A DNA stretch of 64,000 nucleotides from Stomorhina lunata (taxonomy: Eukaryota; Arthropoda; Insecta; Diptera; Rhiniidae). The number at the start of each line of letters is the position of its first letter. Position 1 is the first letter of the stretch. The translations under genes and the position numbers were made by a program. Under the pieces are notes generated by a model. The model searched no databases, was not told the origin of the DNA, and saw only the letters and a program-made list of their open reading frames with translations. The DNA is taken from the NCBI GenBank assembly GCA_933228675.1, contig OW121742.1, forward strand, positions 123,667,983-123,731,982. The letters run 5' to 3'. Below, one piece after another: positions 22,920-35,000 of the stretch.

Positions 22920-23792
22920 GCTAATAAATGTCTAAAGGAATTGTTTATTTTTGTGAATTTCTTATTTAAATATTATTACTTTTCGCTGTTAAACATTTCC
23001 TCAAGATTTTCTTATAAAAAATCTTAATTTTTAATTTTGTTAAAAAAAGGATATACAGAAAAGTTTTTCATTTTGACTTCAATAATACTGAAATTTTTTG
23101 TAGTTATAGCTGACGCAATAACACAAATTGTGTGATTAAAAAAAAATTCAAAAGTCAATTCAAAAAATTTTGTTAAATAAAAAAATAAAATATAAAAAAA
23201 TTTTAAAAATAAAAAAAATTATTCAGATTTACTGATAATTATTTCTGATAACCAAGTATTGGTTTGTACACTATCACATAAACTGTTTAAAGCTTAACCC
23301 GTTTTAAACAAATTTGTTAAATTACCAAAATCTCTAGCCAATAAATGTCTGCCGAAATGACTTGTTTAGAGGAATTTCTTATACTTTTTGCTGTTAAATA
23401 TTTCCTCAACATTTTCTTATCAAAAATCTAAAATTTCAATTTTGTTTAAAAAAAGGATATATAAAAAATTTTTTCATTTTAAGCTTAATATGACTGAAAC
23501 TTTTTATAGTTATAGCTGAGGCCTTAAGACAAATTGTGTGATTAAAAAAATGTTAAAAAACAATTCAAAAAATTTTGTAAAATAAAGTTAAAAAATTTTC
23601 AAAAAATTCAATAAAAAAATATAATTCAGATCTGCTGATACTTAATTCTTATAACTTTTCATATTGCTTATCTTACCAATAACCAAGTATTGGTTTGATC
23701 ACTAGTACATAAAATATTTTAAGCTTTTTTATTATCAAAAACTTAAACCGTTTTGAAAAAATTTGTTGAATTACCAAAATCTATAGTCAACT
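22920..23792 (+). repeat. Diverged tandem duplication (~420-bp unit), each with one module
   Basis: Unit 1 is about 22920-23338 and unit 2 about 23337-23792. Shared landmarks are AATAAATGTCT at the start, CGCTGTTAAACATTTCCTCA against TGCTGTTAAATATTTCCTCA, a box 1 core (23049 and 23455), ACAAATTGTGTGATT (box 2), AACCAAGTATTGGTTTG and TTACCAAAATCT at the end. Here almost the whole unit aligns, unlike other clusters where only the boxes do, so this duplication is younger than the family. Confidence 0.82.
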
Positions 23793-24849
23793 CCTAAGCT
23801 TTATCACTCGTTTTTCCCCATTTTTCAATATTAATTTTTATTTTTTCAATATAATTTATGGCCAAAACCCCCTTCCCTAACCCATTAACAACCAATTCAA
23901 TTTTAGTAATTTTTCAACTAATTAAATTTTAAAAAAACTCATTCATGTGACTGTCCGTCTGTCTGTGTGTCCCACCACCCTAAACTGTATGAACAATCTC
24001 TTCTATTGTATCTTTTTTGCCAACAAAATAAAAACCACAATTTAAAATTTATTACCATGGCGCCCAAGCGGGGCAGTCAAGCAAAAATGTCACTTAATTG
24101 CAATTTACTAAATTGTTTCTGTATTGCTGATATAAGTGTTTGTTTGTATAAGAGTATTTATGTGTGTGTATGTGTGTATTTCTGAATTCAAAAACTGTTA
24201 AAACATTAAATACAATAACCTTATAACAAACTCAAAAATAATATAAATATAAAAACACATACATACATAAATAAAATTATAAACAATTTATTTCTACACA
24301 TACATATACAATAATGTCTCTATATATGTATATACAAAATTTTGCTTATATTAAATAAATACATACACATGTATTTATATAAAAGACTAATTGTATTTAT
24401 ATATTTTCACATACATATAGACCGAAACAAGTGTTTGGCTATATACATATTAAAACCATAAATTTTGCGTTGATTTATCTTAATTTAAATGTTGCATACA
24501 TTGTTTTAACACATAGAGACATACATAGACACACAACAACTAAATTCATTCATTTTCGTCCTTTATATGTTTAAGTGAGTGAGCGTTTTAGCAATTGTTT
24601 CTGTATTTGTGCTTATGAATATAAAAAATGATATTGTTTTATTTATTATGAAATCAACAGACTTTAAATAACACAACAATAGCAGCAATATGTATATTAA
24701 CAATACAAAAATTCTGCCTCTCTGAACACTAAATGGTATTGTTTAATTTATAAACAACAAACACATGCATATATACATACATTGATAAATGAACAATAAC
24801 GAATGACTATAGTTAACACTACCTGCCAAAGAATTCTTACATACATATT

Positions 24850-24853
<4 letters not shown>
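23793..24853. other. AT-rich non-coding DNA with one GC-rich island
   Basis: Short CA/TG and ATAC microsatellite stretches lie near 24160-24180, 24255-24275 and 24765-24780. No gene is recognisable apart from the ambiguous GC-rich site at 24057. Confidence 0.55.
24058..24074 (+). other. GC-rich 17-mer resembling a tRNA-Lys primer-binding site, or a small ATG context
   Basis: TGGCGCCCAAGCGGGGC stands out in DNA that is otherwise mostly A/T. It closely resembles the complement of an insect tRNA-Lys 3' end (TGGCGCCCAACGTGGGGC), differing by about one base and one indel, as in the primer-binding site of LTR retrotransposons. No LTR, gag or pol is visible next to it. Alternatively, the ATG at 24057 has a good context (ACCATGG) and opens MAPKRGSQAK, but no splice donor or downstream coding signal supports it. 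It may be neither. Confidence 0.3.

Positions 24854-24933
<80 letters not shown>
24854..24933. repeat. (TA)40 microsatellite
   Basis: Eighty bases of uninterrupted TA dinucleotide. Such tracts extrude cruciforms easily and their assembled length is often unreliable. Confidence 0.98.
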
Positions 24934-24936
<3 letters not shown>

Positions 24937-25139
24937 ATATCAGCAACTGAGAGAAAAACTCTCATGCATAAATTGTTAATAGATATTAAATAAATAAATT
25001 GATTAAATTAAAGTTAAGATTTTAATGAAAATGTTAAATTGATATTGAAAAAGAAAAATTTAAAGAATTTGAAAAAATGCTTTAAAAAAATATTTTGATT
25101 TTTTTTATCAATAAAAACACAACAACAACAATTTTTAAA
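24934..25139. other. AT-rich non-coding DNA
   Basis: Nothing recognisable. Confidence 0.6.
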
Positions 25140-25775
25140 AACTTTTTAATGCTCTTGTCATATGCTCTAAACTATTACTGTGCCAAATGTCACTAAAATC
25201 CACACATAAGCAAAGGACTTTTACTAATATCCTTTTTCTAAAAAAATATTTTTTAATGAATTTAATGAAATTTTCTTAAGCAACTAAAATTTTAATAATA
25301 TCAAATTTAAAAAAATGGTTATAAAAATATTTTTAAAATTTTATTTTTCCCAAAAAAAACAACAATATCAAGTTTAAAAAAATGGTTTCAAAAATATTTT
25401 TAAAATGTTATTTTTACCAAAAAAAAACAACAATAAAAATTTCGGTAATTATTTAAATGTCACAACTTGCCTTATGCCCTACTCTATAGCTGTACCAAAT
25501 AACACTGAAATCCAAAACCAAACAAAGGTTGTTTTCAAATATCCTTTTCTCAAAATATTGTGAAATAGATAAGTTTAATACCAAATTTGTTTTTTTTTAT
25601 AAACAAGTTTCAAAAAGTTTTAGGTAAAAGAAAAGCGCAACATTTATAAAAAAAAAAATAATTTCTGAACTTTTGTAAGGCCACAATCGGCCATAGTTCC
25701 AATCATTTATTGAACCAAATGTCATTGAAATCCTAGCACAATCAAATAATTTTTTATAAATATCCTTTTTCCAAC
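25140..25775 (-). repeat. Module block 3, minus orientation, three copies
   Basis: Box 1 cores on the minus strand lie at 25227, 25539 and 25760. The inter-box segment is well kept: GTGCCAAATGTCACTAAAAT, GTACCAAATAACACTGAAAT and GAACCAAATGTCATTGAAAT occupy equivalent positions, followed by CCAnnnCA. Box 2 is CACAACTTGCC at 25461 and CCACAATCGGCC at 25680. The frame at 25597-25857 on the minus strand runs through this repeat and is not taken as a gene. Confidence 0.82.
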
Positions 25776-25869
25776 TCTTTACAAAATTGCAAAATCTAAT
25801 AAAAAAAAATAGTAGTTTGGTTAATAAACAGGTTCCAAGTAGTAAAGAGTAAAACAAACAATTTAAAAA

Positions 25870-26660
25870 TTATAAAGCTTTCGTTAAGAAATGGTTCTCC
25901 AGGAAAAGAAGCTTTCATATAAGAACTAATTTTTAAGAAAGGATAATGTTTTGAAATATTTTCTTAGAAAAACTTTCTTTTTAATAAGGTTTTTACGAAA
26001 AAACTTTCTTTTGAATCCAGTTTTTATAGAAAAGCTATTATTTAAGAACTACGAAAAAATTTTCTTTTAAATCAAGTTTTTATAGAAAAGCTTTTTTTCT
26101 AAATAAAGCATTCACTTGAGAAGTAAAACATTGTAAAGAAACATTTTTAATAAAGAAACGATTTTAAAGAAAGATTTTGTAGAAAAGATTTTGCTTGAGA
26201 AAGGTTTCATAGAAAAGCTTTCATTTAAGAGAGGTTTTTATAGAAAAGCTTTCGTCTTAGAAAGATTTTTATAAAAAAGCTTAGGTTTGAGAAAGGCTTT
26301 CGTAGAAAAGCTTTTGTTTGAGAATGGATTTTATAGCAAAGCTTTCGTTTGAGAAGGGTTTTTATAGAAAGCTTTCATTTGGAAAAGATTTTGTATAGAA
26401 AAGCTTTCGTTTGAGAAAGGTTTTTAAAGAAAAGCTTTCTCTTGAGAAAGGTTTTTATAGAAAAGCTCTCGTTTGAGAAAGTTTTTTATAGAAAAGCTTT
26501 CGTTTAAGAAATTTTTTTAGAAAAGCTTTCGTTAGAGAAATGTTTTTATAGAAAAGCTTTCGTTTAAGAAAGGATTTATAGAAAAGCTTTCGCCTGAGAA
26601 ATATTTTTATACAGAAGCTTTCCTATAACAATCGATTTTATAGAAAAGATTTCGTTTTAA
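25870..26660. repeat. ~31-bp tandem array around GAAAAGCTTTCGTTTGAGAA
   Basis: About 20-25 imperfect units, each with ATAGAAAAGCTTTCGTTTGA and GAAAGGTTTTT, the first few being more diverged. The core contains AAAGCTTT, an 8-bp palindrome. Unit length varies by a base or two. No open frame persists. Confidence 0.9.
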
Positions 26661-27799
26661 AAAAATCTTAACTTAAAGTAATTTATAATAGAAATGTTCC
26701 TAATTATTACATTTTTCGAAATAAAGCTCCTCTGGGAAAGCCATTCTTTTAAAAAGCTTTTTATAGCAATGATTTTGTTTAAGAAAAATAACACCTTTAT
26801 TTCATATTTATATTCATGTAAAATTTTCAATAAATTTATTATTAAGTCCTTCAATTAAGTTCACAGAAAAAATAATTAACAAAAAAACCTATTATCCATA
26901 TGAAGCTGTTAAATAATATTGTTGTCTTTTATTGTATTTGTGTAATTATATATTTTTTAATAAAGCAAAAATTAAAATGTATTGTTTTTAAATAAAAGCA
27001 TACATTTAGGAGCACATCAACACTTTGCAAAACAACTCATAAATTAAGTCTCATAAACACTCACACATATACTCATACATTTGTACATACGGAAATGAAA
27101 TTGCCTACATATAAATATTGGAGCCTAGGGAGTATTTAAATTCAATACAATCCAAACTTGTTTAAAACATAAATTTTGTTAACAATTTTTTGTTTTTTTA
27201 TTTTTTCAAACTTCTTTTTTTTTTGCTCTCATGAATTAAATTCAATTTAAACTGAATTAACGTTAACATTATTGTTTCAAAATTTATTTGTTGTATATAT
27301 ATGTAAAAGCGTTGGCTTCTAACATTGTAACATTATATTGTTTGCCGAGTAGAAAAAGTAGATTTGCATTGTTTTACGTGTGAGTAGGTGCAATTTTGAT
27401 GGATTACTTTAGCAACTAACTACAAACTTTTCACAAAACAACAAAGCATTAAGAAATTGTTTCAAACTCATACACTCCAACATTCATGTATACAATTACG
27501 GAAAAGCAGTAGCAAAAAAGTTAAACATTTGGCAACATCTGCGTTTAAATACTTCAGCATAAAGCATCGCCCCGACATATGCAAAGCTCTATACGTGCAT
27601 TGTTATTTGATAACTTGACTTACGCGAATGCAGCAATGTTTTAGTTCAGGGGGTGTTGGTTTCACTCTTTAAGTGAGAGCATGTGTTTGTCGATGTTTTA
27701 AGTTTGAAAGAGGAACTTTTAGCAGAGGGTGTTTAATTTTTGTTATTAATTTAGCTCAAGATAGGAAAAATTGTTTAAATTTTAAGTTAAATTTGCAAA
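26661..27799. other. AT-rich non-coding DNA
   Basis: No gene, array or RNA gene was seen. The segment 27330-27720 is less A/T-biased, but no frame longer than chance is present. Confidence 0.55.
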
Positions 27800-29089
27800 A
27801 AATGTAAAAATTTCAAAAAAGGATATGAGACTAGATACAAGAAAATTCTTCAGAATTAATTGATAACCAGTTTGCTGGTAGGCTATACCATTTGGCAAAT
27901 TGTGGCATAAAAAAAATTTTAATTTTGTCTGAGAAATACCTTTTTCAATTTCAAAAATTATTAAAAATATTTTTTTTTACAAATTTCAATTCGTTTAATA
28001 TATTTCTCTTATTTCTTAGGCAATACAAATATATTCAAATAATTACAAAAAAGGAAATTAGTAAAAATCCTTTAAATAGATGTGACCCTTATAAAATTAA
28101 GTATAGCAACAGACTATGTGTAAAGACAAATTGTGGCATAAAAATAATTTTAAAAATGTTGATAAATTCACGTTTTTGAACAAAAAATATTTTTGAAATT
28201 TTACTTTTCTTAAATTTTTTTTAATTTTTCTTTTACTTCAAAATATGATTAGAAAACTTTCTGCATTAATGTTTTCTTTGTCCCTTTTTTAAAAAACCCC
28301 ACCAAAAATTTTCCAGCAAAAACCATTTTATGGTCTAACACCTTTATTATATTTTATCCTTTTTTTCGAAAAACTACAAAAGAAAAAAATTCAACCAAAA
28401 ACTCCCATAAAACATAACAAATGACTGTTTCTAAAAACTAAGCAAACTAACTTTTTAACATTAAACATTAGAAACGAAACCCTTTTTGAGTCTTTTTTTT
28501 CTGTTACTCTTCAAAACTTTCATACATTTGTGTTATAAAAAGAATAAAGCTTGAATGTGGAAATTTAACAACAGGGAGCTCAAAAACTGTTTGAATGTTA
28601 ACAAAAAAAGTGGAGAGAATATGACAAATGACAGTCAATCATGCTAAGCTGTTATAGTGGTTACATACCTGTAATCGTAATGAAATTAAGCCAATAAAAA
28701 GCTAAAACCAAACACTCAAATTGATGCAGAAAAAGACCAGACAGGACATTGAATGTAATGAATGTTTTTGAAAAGATAAAATAATCCTTTAGAAGGAAAA
28801 AAATTGCCATAAATTATAAACGGAAGTTTTAGGAAAAATTTTAAATATAATTTTTAGTGGAAAATTGTAGTATAAGGCATAAAAAATTACCTAAGGGAAT
28901 CTTGTCGAATTTTCATGGAAGTGTTGCCCTTTTCCACTCTACGGACAAACCATTTTGTTGTAAAGGTTTAGATCAAAAATGTTCATTTTTCTTTATTTTT
29001 TGACTTAAAAATGTAAATATACAAATTAATACTAAAAAAAATATAATAAAAAAATTTTTCTCGTAAAATTTTAGCATTTTCTAAAAAAT
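27800..29089. other. AT-rich DNA with isolated, decayed modules
   Basis: A plus core lies at 27821, with CAAATTGTGGCAT at about 27896 (box 2, +75). A second CAAATTGTGGCAT at about 28128 has no clear core before it. A lone minus TTATCCTTTTTTT lies at 28354. The frame at 27892-28179 spans these repeat remnants, and I reject it as a gene. Confidence 0.6.
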
Positions 29090-29480
29090 TTTATTATTAG
29101 ATGAAAAAAGGATATATAACAAACTTATTTATTTCTAAAGGAATTAAAATAATATTTGGATTTAGGAAGACTCTAAAGTTATTTAAGTTGTAGGCTTGTC
29201 AAAATTTTAATTTTCGTCCTGCAGAACAATAAATTCTTATAAAAAAATTTCGAAACAATATGTAGGTCTTTAATAATAACTAAAGACTAAAAATTATAAA
29301 AGTTCTTGAACAAATTAAAAGATTTAAAGAATTTTTTCGTTGCATATTAAATAAAGGATATATGAAAAACTTTTTTTAATTTTAATGAAAATGTAAAATT
29401 TTTCCATAGATATAAATATTATTTTAGTACACAAATTGTAGTAGTATCAAAAGTTTCCTACTTATTCTAATAGTCAAAAT
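29090..29480 (+). repeat. Module block 4, plus orientation, two copies
   Basis: Cores lie at 29110 and 29356 (246 bp apart). Box 2 is AGTTGTAGGC near 29186 and ACAAATTGTAG near 29440. After the first module comes TTTTCGTCCTGCAG (29212-29225), which recurs in block 5. Confidence 0.78.
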
Positions 29481-30509
29481 ATTTAACATCAAAATTTTTA
29501 TTTCAAGTTTTTTTTTTTCAAAAAAAATTTAATGAAGTTTCGAATAATAAACTTAAGTTATTATTGATACAAAAACAAAACAATTTCTTAATTTCTTTTC
29601 TTTTGGTTTTTATCTAATTTGGCTCAAAAAAACAAACAAACAAATAACAGTCTGTTCATTTCAAATGCAAGACCTTAACATATTTGATATTTAAAATTTT
29701 CTAAAGCCAAGAATAAAAACAAACTCGTTACAAACTTTAAACATAAAAATATTCTCTCTTGAAATATTCGATTTTTGCCATAAATTGATAAGCTGTTATT
29801 TCACAAAAAAAATGCGTACCATATAAACAGGAATATAATACAAGGATTACTTTTTGAGTTTTCCAGCAAATCGTCTAAAACTTTTTGCAAATAATGGTCA
29901 TAAAATAATAAACAATAGAATCGTCGCTGGATATCTTTTTGAAAAATGAACCAGAAAAAAAAACAAAACTTTTATTACAAAAAGCTTTTTTGTTATTCTA
30001 GAAGAGTTTTTTTTGTGCTCTAGCAAAAAGAAAATATAAAAACGTTGGTAAATGATATTGAAAAGTAAAGAAATAAATAAAATTAAAAAAGTTTTTTTCT
30101 ATGTACTAACAAATGAAAAAGAAAAACTGAAATAAAATTGAACTGAAAACACCTTTTTCTTATAAAAATGAAAAACAAGAAAAACATTAAGATAAAAGTA
30201 TAATAACAAAAGCAAAAACTCTACTATACACACATATAATTTTTTAACACCCCTTATAAACGTGTTAACTAAGACATGAGAGAAAATTGGAAAAGTTCAA
30301 ATGGTTGCTAATAAACATCAGCCTAATATTAAGGTCATATTTTCTAGCTTAAAACTATAATAAAGAAAAAACTTAAGTTAATATATTTTCTAAAAGTATT
30401 CAACAAAAATTTTTAAGGAGACGTAAAGAGAATTTTAAAATCATTGGCAAAACCTAATTATAATGTCGTCAGATAATATTTTTTAAAAATATTTTTAAAA
30501 ATTTGTAGG
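29481..30509. other. AT-rich non-coding DNA
   Basis: Nothing recognisable beyond A and T runs. Confidence 0.6.
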
Positions 30510-30920
30510 ATAATTTTTCGTCCTGCAGGACGGTAAGGACATTTTCTTGTAGGCCACATTTTGCTTTTCACTAAGCTTTATAATGAGTAAAAATTTCAGT
30601 TTAATCTACCCTTAAGCAAAAAAGTTGTTCATATATCCTTTATTTTGAAAAATATATTTAAACTTTTAAACAATAAAATTCATTATCAGTACTCAACAAT
30701 TATGCCTTTAGACTAACGCAGAAATTTTTTTAAGTTTTAAAATGCAAAATTTTTAGAAAAAAATATTTTTAAACAATTTCTGGGTTCATTTTTCGTCCTA
30801 CAGGATATCAAGAACATTTTTACGTTGACCACAATTTGCTTTTCGTTCAGACTTATCAATCGATGAAAACCTAGTTTGATCAATCCTAAAACAAAAAAGT
30901 TTTGCATATATCCTTTTTTC
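30510..30920 (-). repeat. Module block 5, minus orientation, with CGTCCTGCAGGACG palindrome
   Basis: Minus cores lie at 30633 and 30908 (275 bp apart). On the far side of box 2 (CCACATTTTGC near 30560 and CCACAATTTGC near 30829) are TTTTTCGTCCTGCAGGACG (30514-30532, containing a perfect 14-bp palindrome at 30519-30532) and a decayed copy at about 30791. The unit is thus longer here than the two boxes alone. Confidence 0.8.
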
Positions 30921-31049
30921 GTATGTATATAAACAAAAATTTAAAAAATTAACAAAAAACTGACAATTTTAATTTTTCCCCTGTTATTTTTTCCTGAAAC
31001 GAAAAATCCATTAGTTGTAGCTTGATGTCAAGAACTCGTATACTCTATC

Positions 31050-31400
31050 AATTAAAGTATTGGGGAGAAAGCTTCTCCTGCACGTATCCTTTCTAATTTT
31101 GACAAAATTAATCATAAATGTATCTTAGTAAGGGATTCTCCTGATCTGTTCCTTTATTTTTCTACCAAAATCTTGATAAGAATGATAAAACTTTACTTCT
31201 TCTAAAGATATACGATAGTAGGTTTCTTTTTTATGAGGAAGAAACTCTCCCTGCTCCTATCTAATTTGTACATCCTAATTAATGAAAACGAGTTTCGCAC
31301 AAAGTTTTAAGACTTTACCTTATTTTGAAAAATTCTTAAGATTGAGGTGGATAAGTATTTTACTTGTATAGAGGAGAAAGTTCCCCCTGCTCCGATCTTA
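31050..31400. repeat. Degenerate ~145-165-bp repeat, three copies
   Basis: GGGGAGAAAGCTTCTCCTGC near 31062, GAGGAAGAAACTCTCCCTGC near 31227 and GAGGAGAAAGTTCCCCCTGC near 31370 are each followed by an ATCYTAT-like stretch. They are GC-richer than the surroundings and diverged elsewhere in the unit. Confidence 0.65.
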
Positions 31401-33185
31401 TCAAAATTTTGCTTAAACTACTTCCATTGACCATAAAGTGGGTTACAGAAAGTTTTAAATTATATAAAGATAAAATTCAATAAGTATTATCTTTGTTTAA
31501 AGTAAAAATATACTTGTATTAAGTATAAGGATTTTAATTCTAACTGTTCTAATTTATGAAATATTCATTCAAAATAAATATTAAATATGACCCGATTTTA
31601 TCCTATTTTTAGAAAACTTCACGGATCATGTTTTGAAGTAAAACTAAGTCAACTGTATCATTTTAGTACAACTCAATATACATTTAAGTCTACCAAAATT
31701 AGTTAAGACATGATCTGCACTTAAATAGTCTTACAACTAGCATCATTATGAGTTTATCAAAATAGTTGCCATATGGCACATTCGAAAATATTATATAATA
31801 TGAAATTATATATGAAATATATAGTCAAAGTGTTAAGTTACGTTGGTTAAAGACTTAATATTTTGTTCCTAAAAATTTTGTCTCTTGTTTATCTTGTTCA
31901 AGGATTTCAAGGACATATTTTTTTTACCACAATTTGTAGTTTAAGCTCAAATTTAATCACAATTAATTTCACTTCAATACTGTAAGAAACAAAAAAGTTT
32001 TTCACATATCCTTTTTGGAAATTTTAGATATAAAACAAATTTTTGATATATTAATTTTTAAAAGTGAACAAATGTTGCTTAAAAAAGTATTTCTTGACAA
32101 ACTTAACACTATTTCCTAAGATTTCCTTTCAATCTAATATTCTATATTTATTTATAGAACAATGAAAAAAGGACGAAAAATAACTATAAAATTTAAAGCA
32201 TTTCACTTATGTATATTCAAGTACTATGTCAATAAAATATGCTAAGCATAGAATATATAGTATATTTACTTTATTATTGAGGCAGCAAGTCCTACCCAAA
32301 AGGAACTCAAACTCAAGCATAAGAAATATATGAAACACAGCAACAACAATAATATATACAACTTAATAAAAATAGAAATAGAAGTAGAAAATATACAAAA
32401 ATCTCTTCCACTTGCTAGCTTTTCCTGTTGGTGACAAGCATTTTATTTATAAACAAACAAAAACATTAAAGAACTTTAAGTGTTTTGACAAATATAGCAA
32501 AAGGAGACTCTACACTTAACTCTACTCTTCCCTTTCCTTAGTTCTGTTATTTCTTGACAATTGTGTTTTTGAGAAAATAAAGATGTAGATTTTTATTTTT
32601 TTTTGTGATTTTGCTTAAAACATTTGCTTACAAGTCCTTACAATTTTGTTAGGGTTTTTCCTAGAGTAACAGAGAGTTTTGGGGGTATTTATTATTTTAG
32701 GCAAAGCATTTTGTGTAAATGTTAAGGAAAAACAAGTGTTTTGTTCTGTTTTCATTTTTTTGTCGGAGACCAAATAATATTATGTTTTCTGCTTAATTTT
32801 GTTTTCATGTTTTAAAGTTTTTTGTTAAAACATGTTTTGTTTTGTTTGGTTCCTGGTTTTTTGTGGGCTATAAACAGTAGTTTTCTTATATTTTTTCTTG
32901 TTCTTTTTTTTTAAAGGGAAGTGTGAAAAAGTCAAGTAATCAGTAAATTTACAAAATTTTAACACTTAAGTTTATTTCCTAGCTTAGTTCTTACTTTTTT
33001 CTTTCAACTTCTATTTTCTTTTATGTGGTAATTACATAAGAAATTTCAAGTTAAAAGTATGTGTAAATTGTTGGCCAAAAGCCAAAAATTTTGGTAATTT
33101 TTTTACAAGATTTTAAAAGCCAACATTAGTTAAATTAACTTTTCAATTGAAATTTTGATTCAATTTGCAATTTTTTGCTGTAAGT
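31401..33185. other. AT-rich DNA with one minus module
   Basis: A minus module has CCACAATTTGTAG near 31930 and core ATATCC at 32006, with AAGGATTTCAAGGACAT before it, like block 5. The rest (32020-33185) shows no gene, array or RNA gene. Confidence 0.6.
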
Positions 33186-35000
33186 AAATAAAAGGATATA
33201 TGATAGAAATTTTAGAACATAAGTAGATTGAATTTTTTTGTTTAAGTTCTTAAAGTTAAGTGTCAAACATAAATTGTAAGTAAGCAAAAATTGTAAGACT
33301 TTCAGTTTTTTCTAAATAAAGTTACACTAAAAGGCAAAATTTATGCACACAATATTTCTTTCTAAAAAATTTCTATAACAAACATTCCCAATCTAAAAAT
33401 CTGTATGCAATTAACTTTTTATTGCCTGTATTTTAATTTAAAAGCGGATTTTTAACAAGTTTAAGAAAAAGGATATATGGTGAACTTTCAAAAACCTAAG
33501 AAATTTTGAAATATTTTTATAGTATGTCATAGCACAAAAATAAGGTCAAATTGTCAGCTATAAGTCGATAACATTTAATAATTCTTTAAGGTTTAAACAC
33601 TCAAATTAATAGTTTTGTTTCCTAAAATTTTTCTTCTTAACAAATCTTCCTTCGAAATAAACTTCTCTTGACTAAATTTGAAGTAAGACTGTGATTTTAG
33701 AATAAAGGATATATGGTGACCTTTTAAAAACCAAAGAAATTTTAAAATATTTATATAGTACGTCATAGCAGACAAATAAGTTCAAATTGCCAGCTATAAA
33801 TCGAGAGCATTAAACGATTCTTTAAGGTTATGACATAATTTTGCCTAAAATTCTTCTTTTTTGCAAATTTTCTTATGAATACCTCTCAGAGTTTCCAATT
33901 TTTCCATAGAAATAAACCTGTCTTGGCAAATTTTAAGGTAAAACTATGATTTTTACTTGATTTTCATTTATTTAAAAAAAGGGCATATGGCGACCTTTTC
34001 TAAAACTATAAAATTTTTAAATATTTATATAGTATGTCATAGCACACAAATAAACTCAAATTATCAGCTATAAATCGAGTACATTTAATGATTCTTTAAG
34101 GTCTTAAAACACAATGTAAATGTTTTATTGTCTAAAAGTCTTCTTTTAGCAAAATTTATAAAGAATACCTCTCACAGTTTCCCACTTTTCCATACAAATA
34201 AAATTCTTTTGACCAAATTTAAAGTAAAACTATGATTTTTTCTTGATTTTAATTTATTTAAAAAAAGGATATATCGTGACCTCTTTTAAAACTAAGAAAT
34301 TTTAAAATATTTTTATATAATGTCATTCCATAGAGATAAGCCTGAATTGTCAGTTATAAATCATTAACATTTTCTGATCTTTTACTTATTATTACGAAAG
34401 AAATTGGAAAAAAAAATAATTTTAATTTTCTTAAATTTTTTTAATCTATGATTTTAGACTAAATTGAAATCACATGTTGTCGTTGTAACTGCAAAATTAT
34501 ATTTAAAATATTGCAGGGCTGACAGTCCTTGGTCGGAATATTAACATTTTCGAGTAGTTCCTGTGCGAAGAATCGACTTTTGTAGAAACGTTTAGTTTTT
34601 AGTGAAATAAAGTGATTTTTTGTCGATTTTTACATAGGTTAAAAAAAGGATATGTGGCGAATTGTTTTCTTAATAGAAAATTTTGATATAATTATATGGG
34701 ATATCATAGCCTTCAGTCCAGCACATATTGTCAGATTTAAGAGATTGTCCCTTATTAAACATTTTTTAAGAATTCTAACAAATAAAATTGTCTTGAAGAC
34801 AATTTTGAGCTTTATGAATACTTTTTAAGCAAATTTTTTCAAATCTTTTTCTTTTTTGTTATATTCCAATATTTCCTGAATTAAAGAAATCTTAACCTTA
34901 ACCATTTTTGTATAAAAGGACATGTTGACAAATTCTTTTTATTTTTCCTAGCCATTAATTTTCCAAATGCCTTTGTAAAATTAATGAAGATAAGAAAAAA
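33186..35000 (+). repeat. Module block 6, plus orientation, seven copies, GGTGACCTTT subtype
   Basis: Cores lie at 33194, 33471, 33717, 33982 (GGCATA), 34267, 34648 and 34918, spaced 277, 246, 265, 285, 381 and 270 bp. Copies 2-5 extend box 1 to ATATGGTGACCTTT or close forms. They also share AGTATGTCATAGCA, box 2 as CAAATTGTCAGCTATAAATC, and GATTCTTTAAGGT after it, so more than 100 bp align. This is the best-preserved local array of the family. The frame at 33593-33775 (minus) lies inside it and is not a gene. Confidence 0.85.

Noticed and set aside
24057..24185. Small coding exon starting MAPKRGSQAK
   Set aside because: Good ATG context, but no strong splice donor follows and codon content turns A/T-random within about 12 codons. 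It is kept only as an ambiguous site.
24854..24933. Replication origin or regulatory role for the TA tract
   Set aside because: A plain dinucleotide microsatellite with no flanking motifs that would support such a role.
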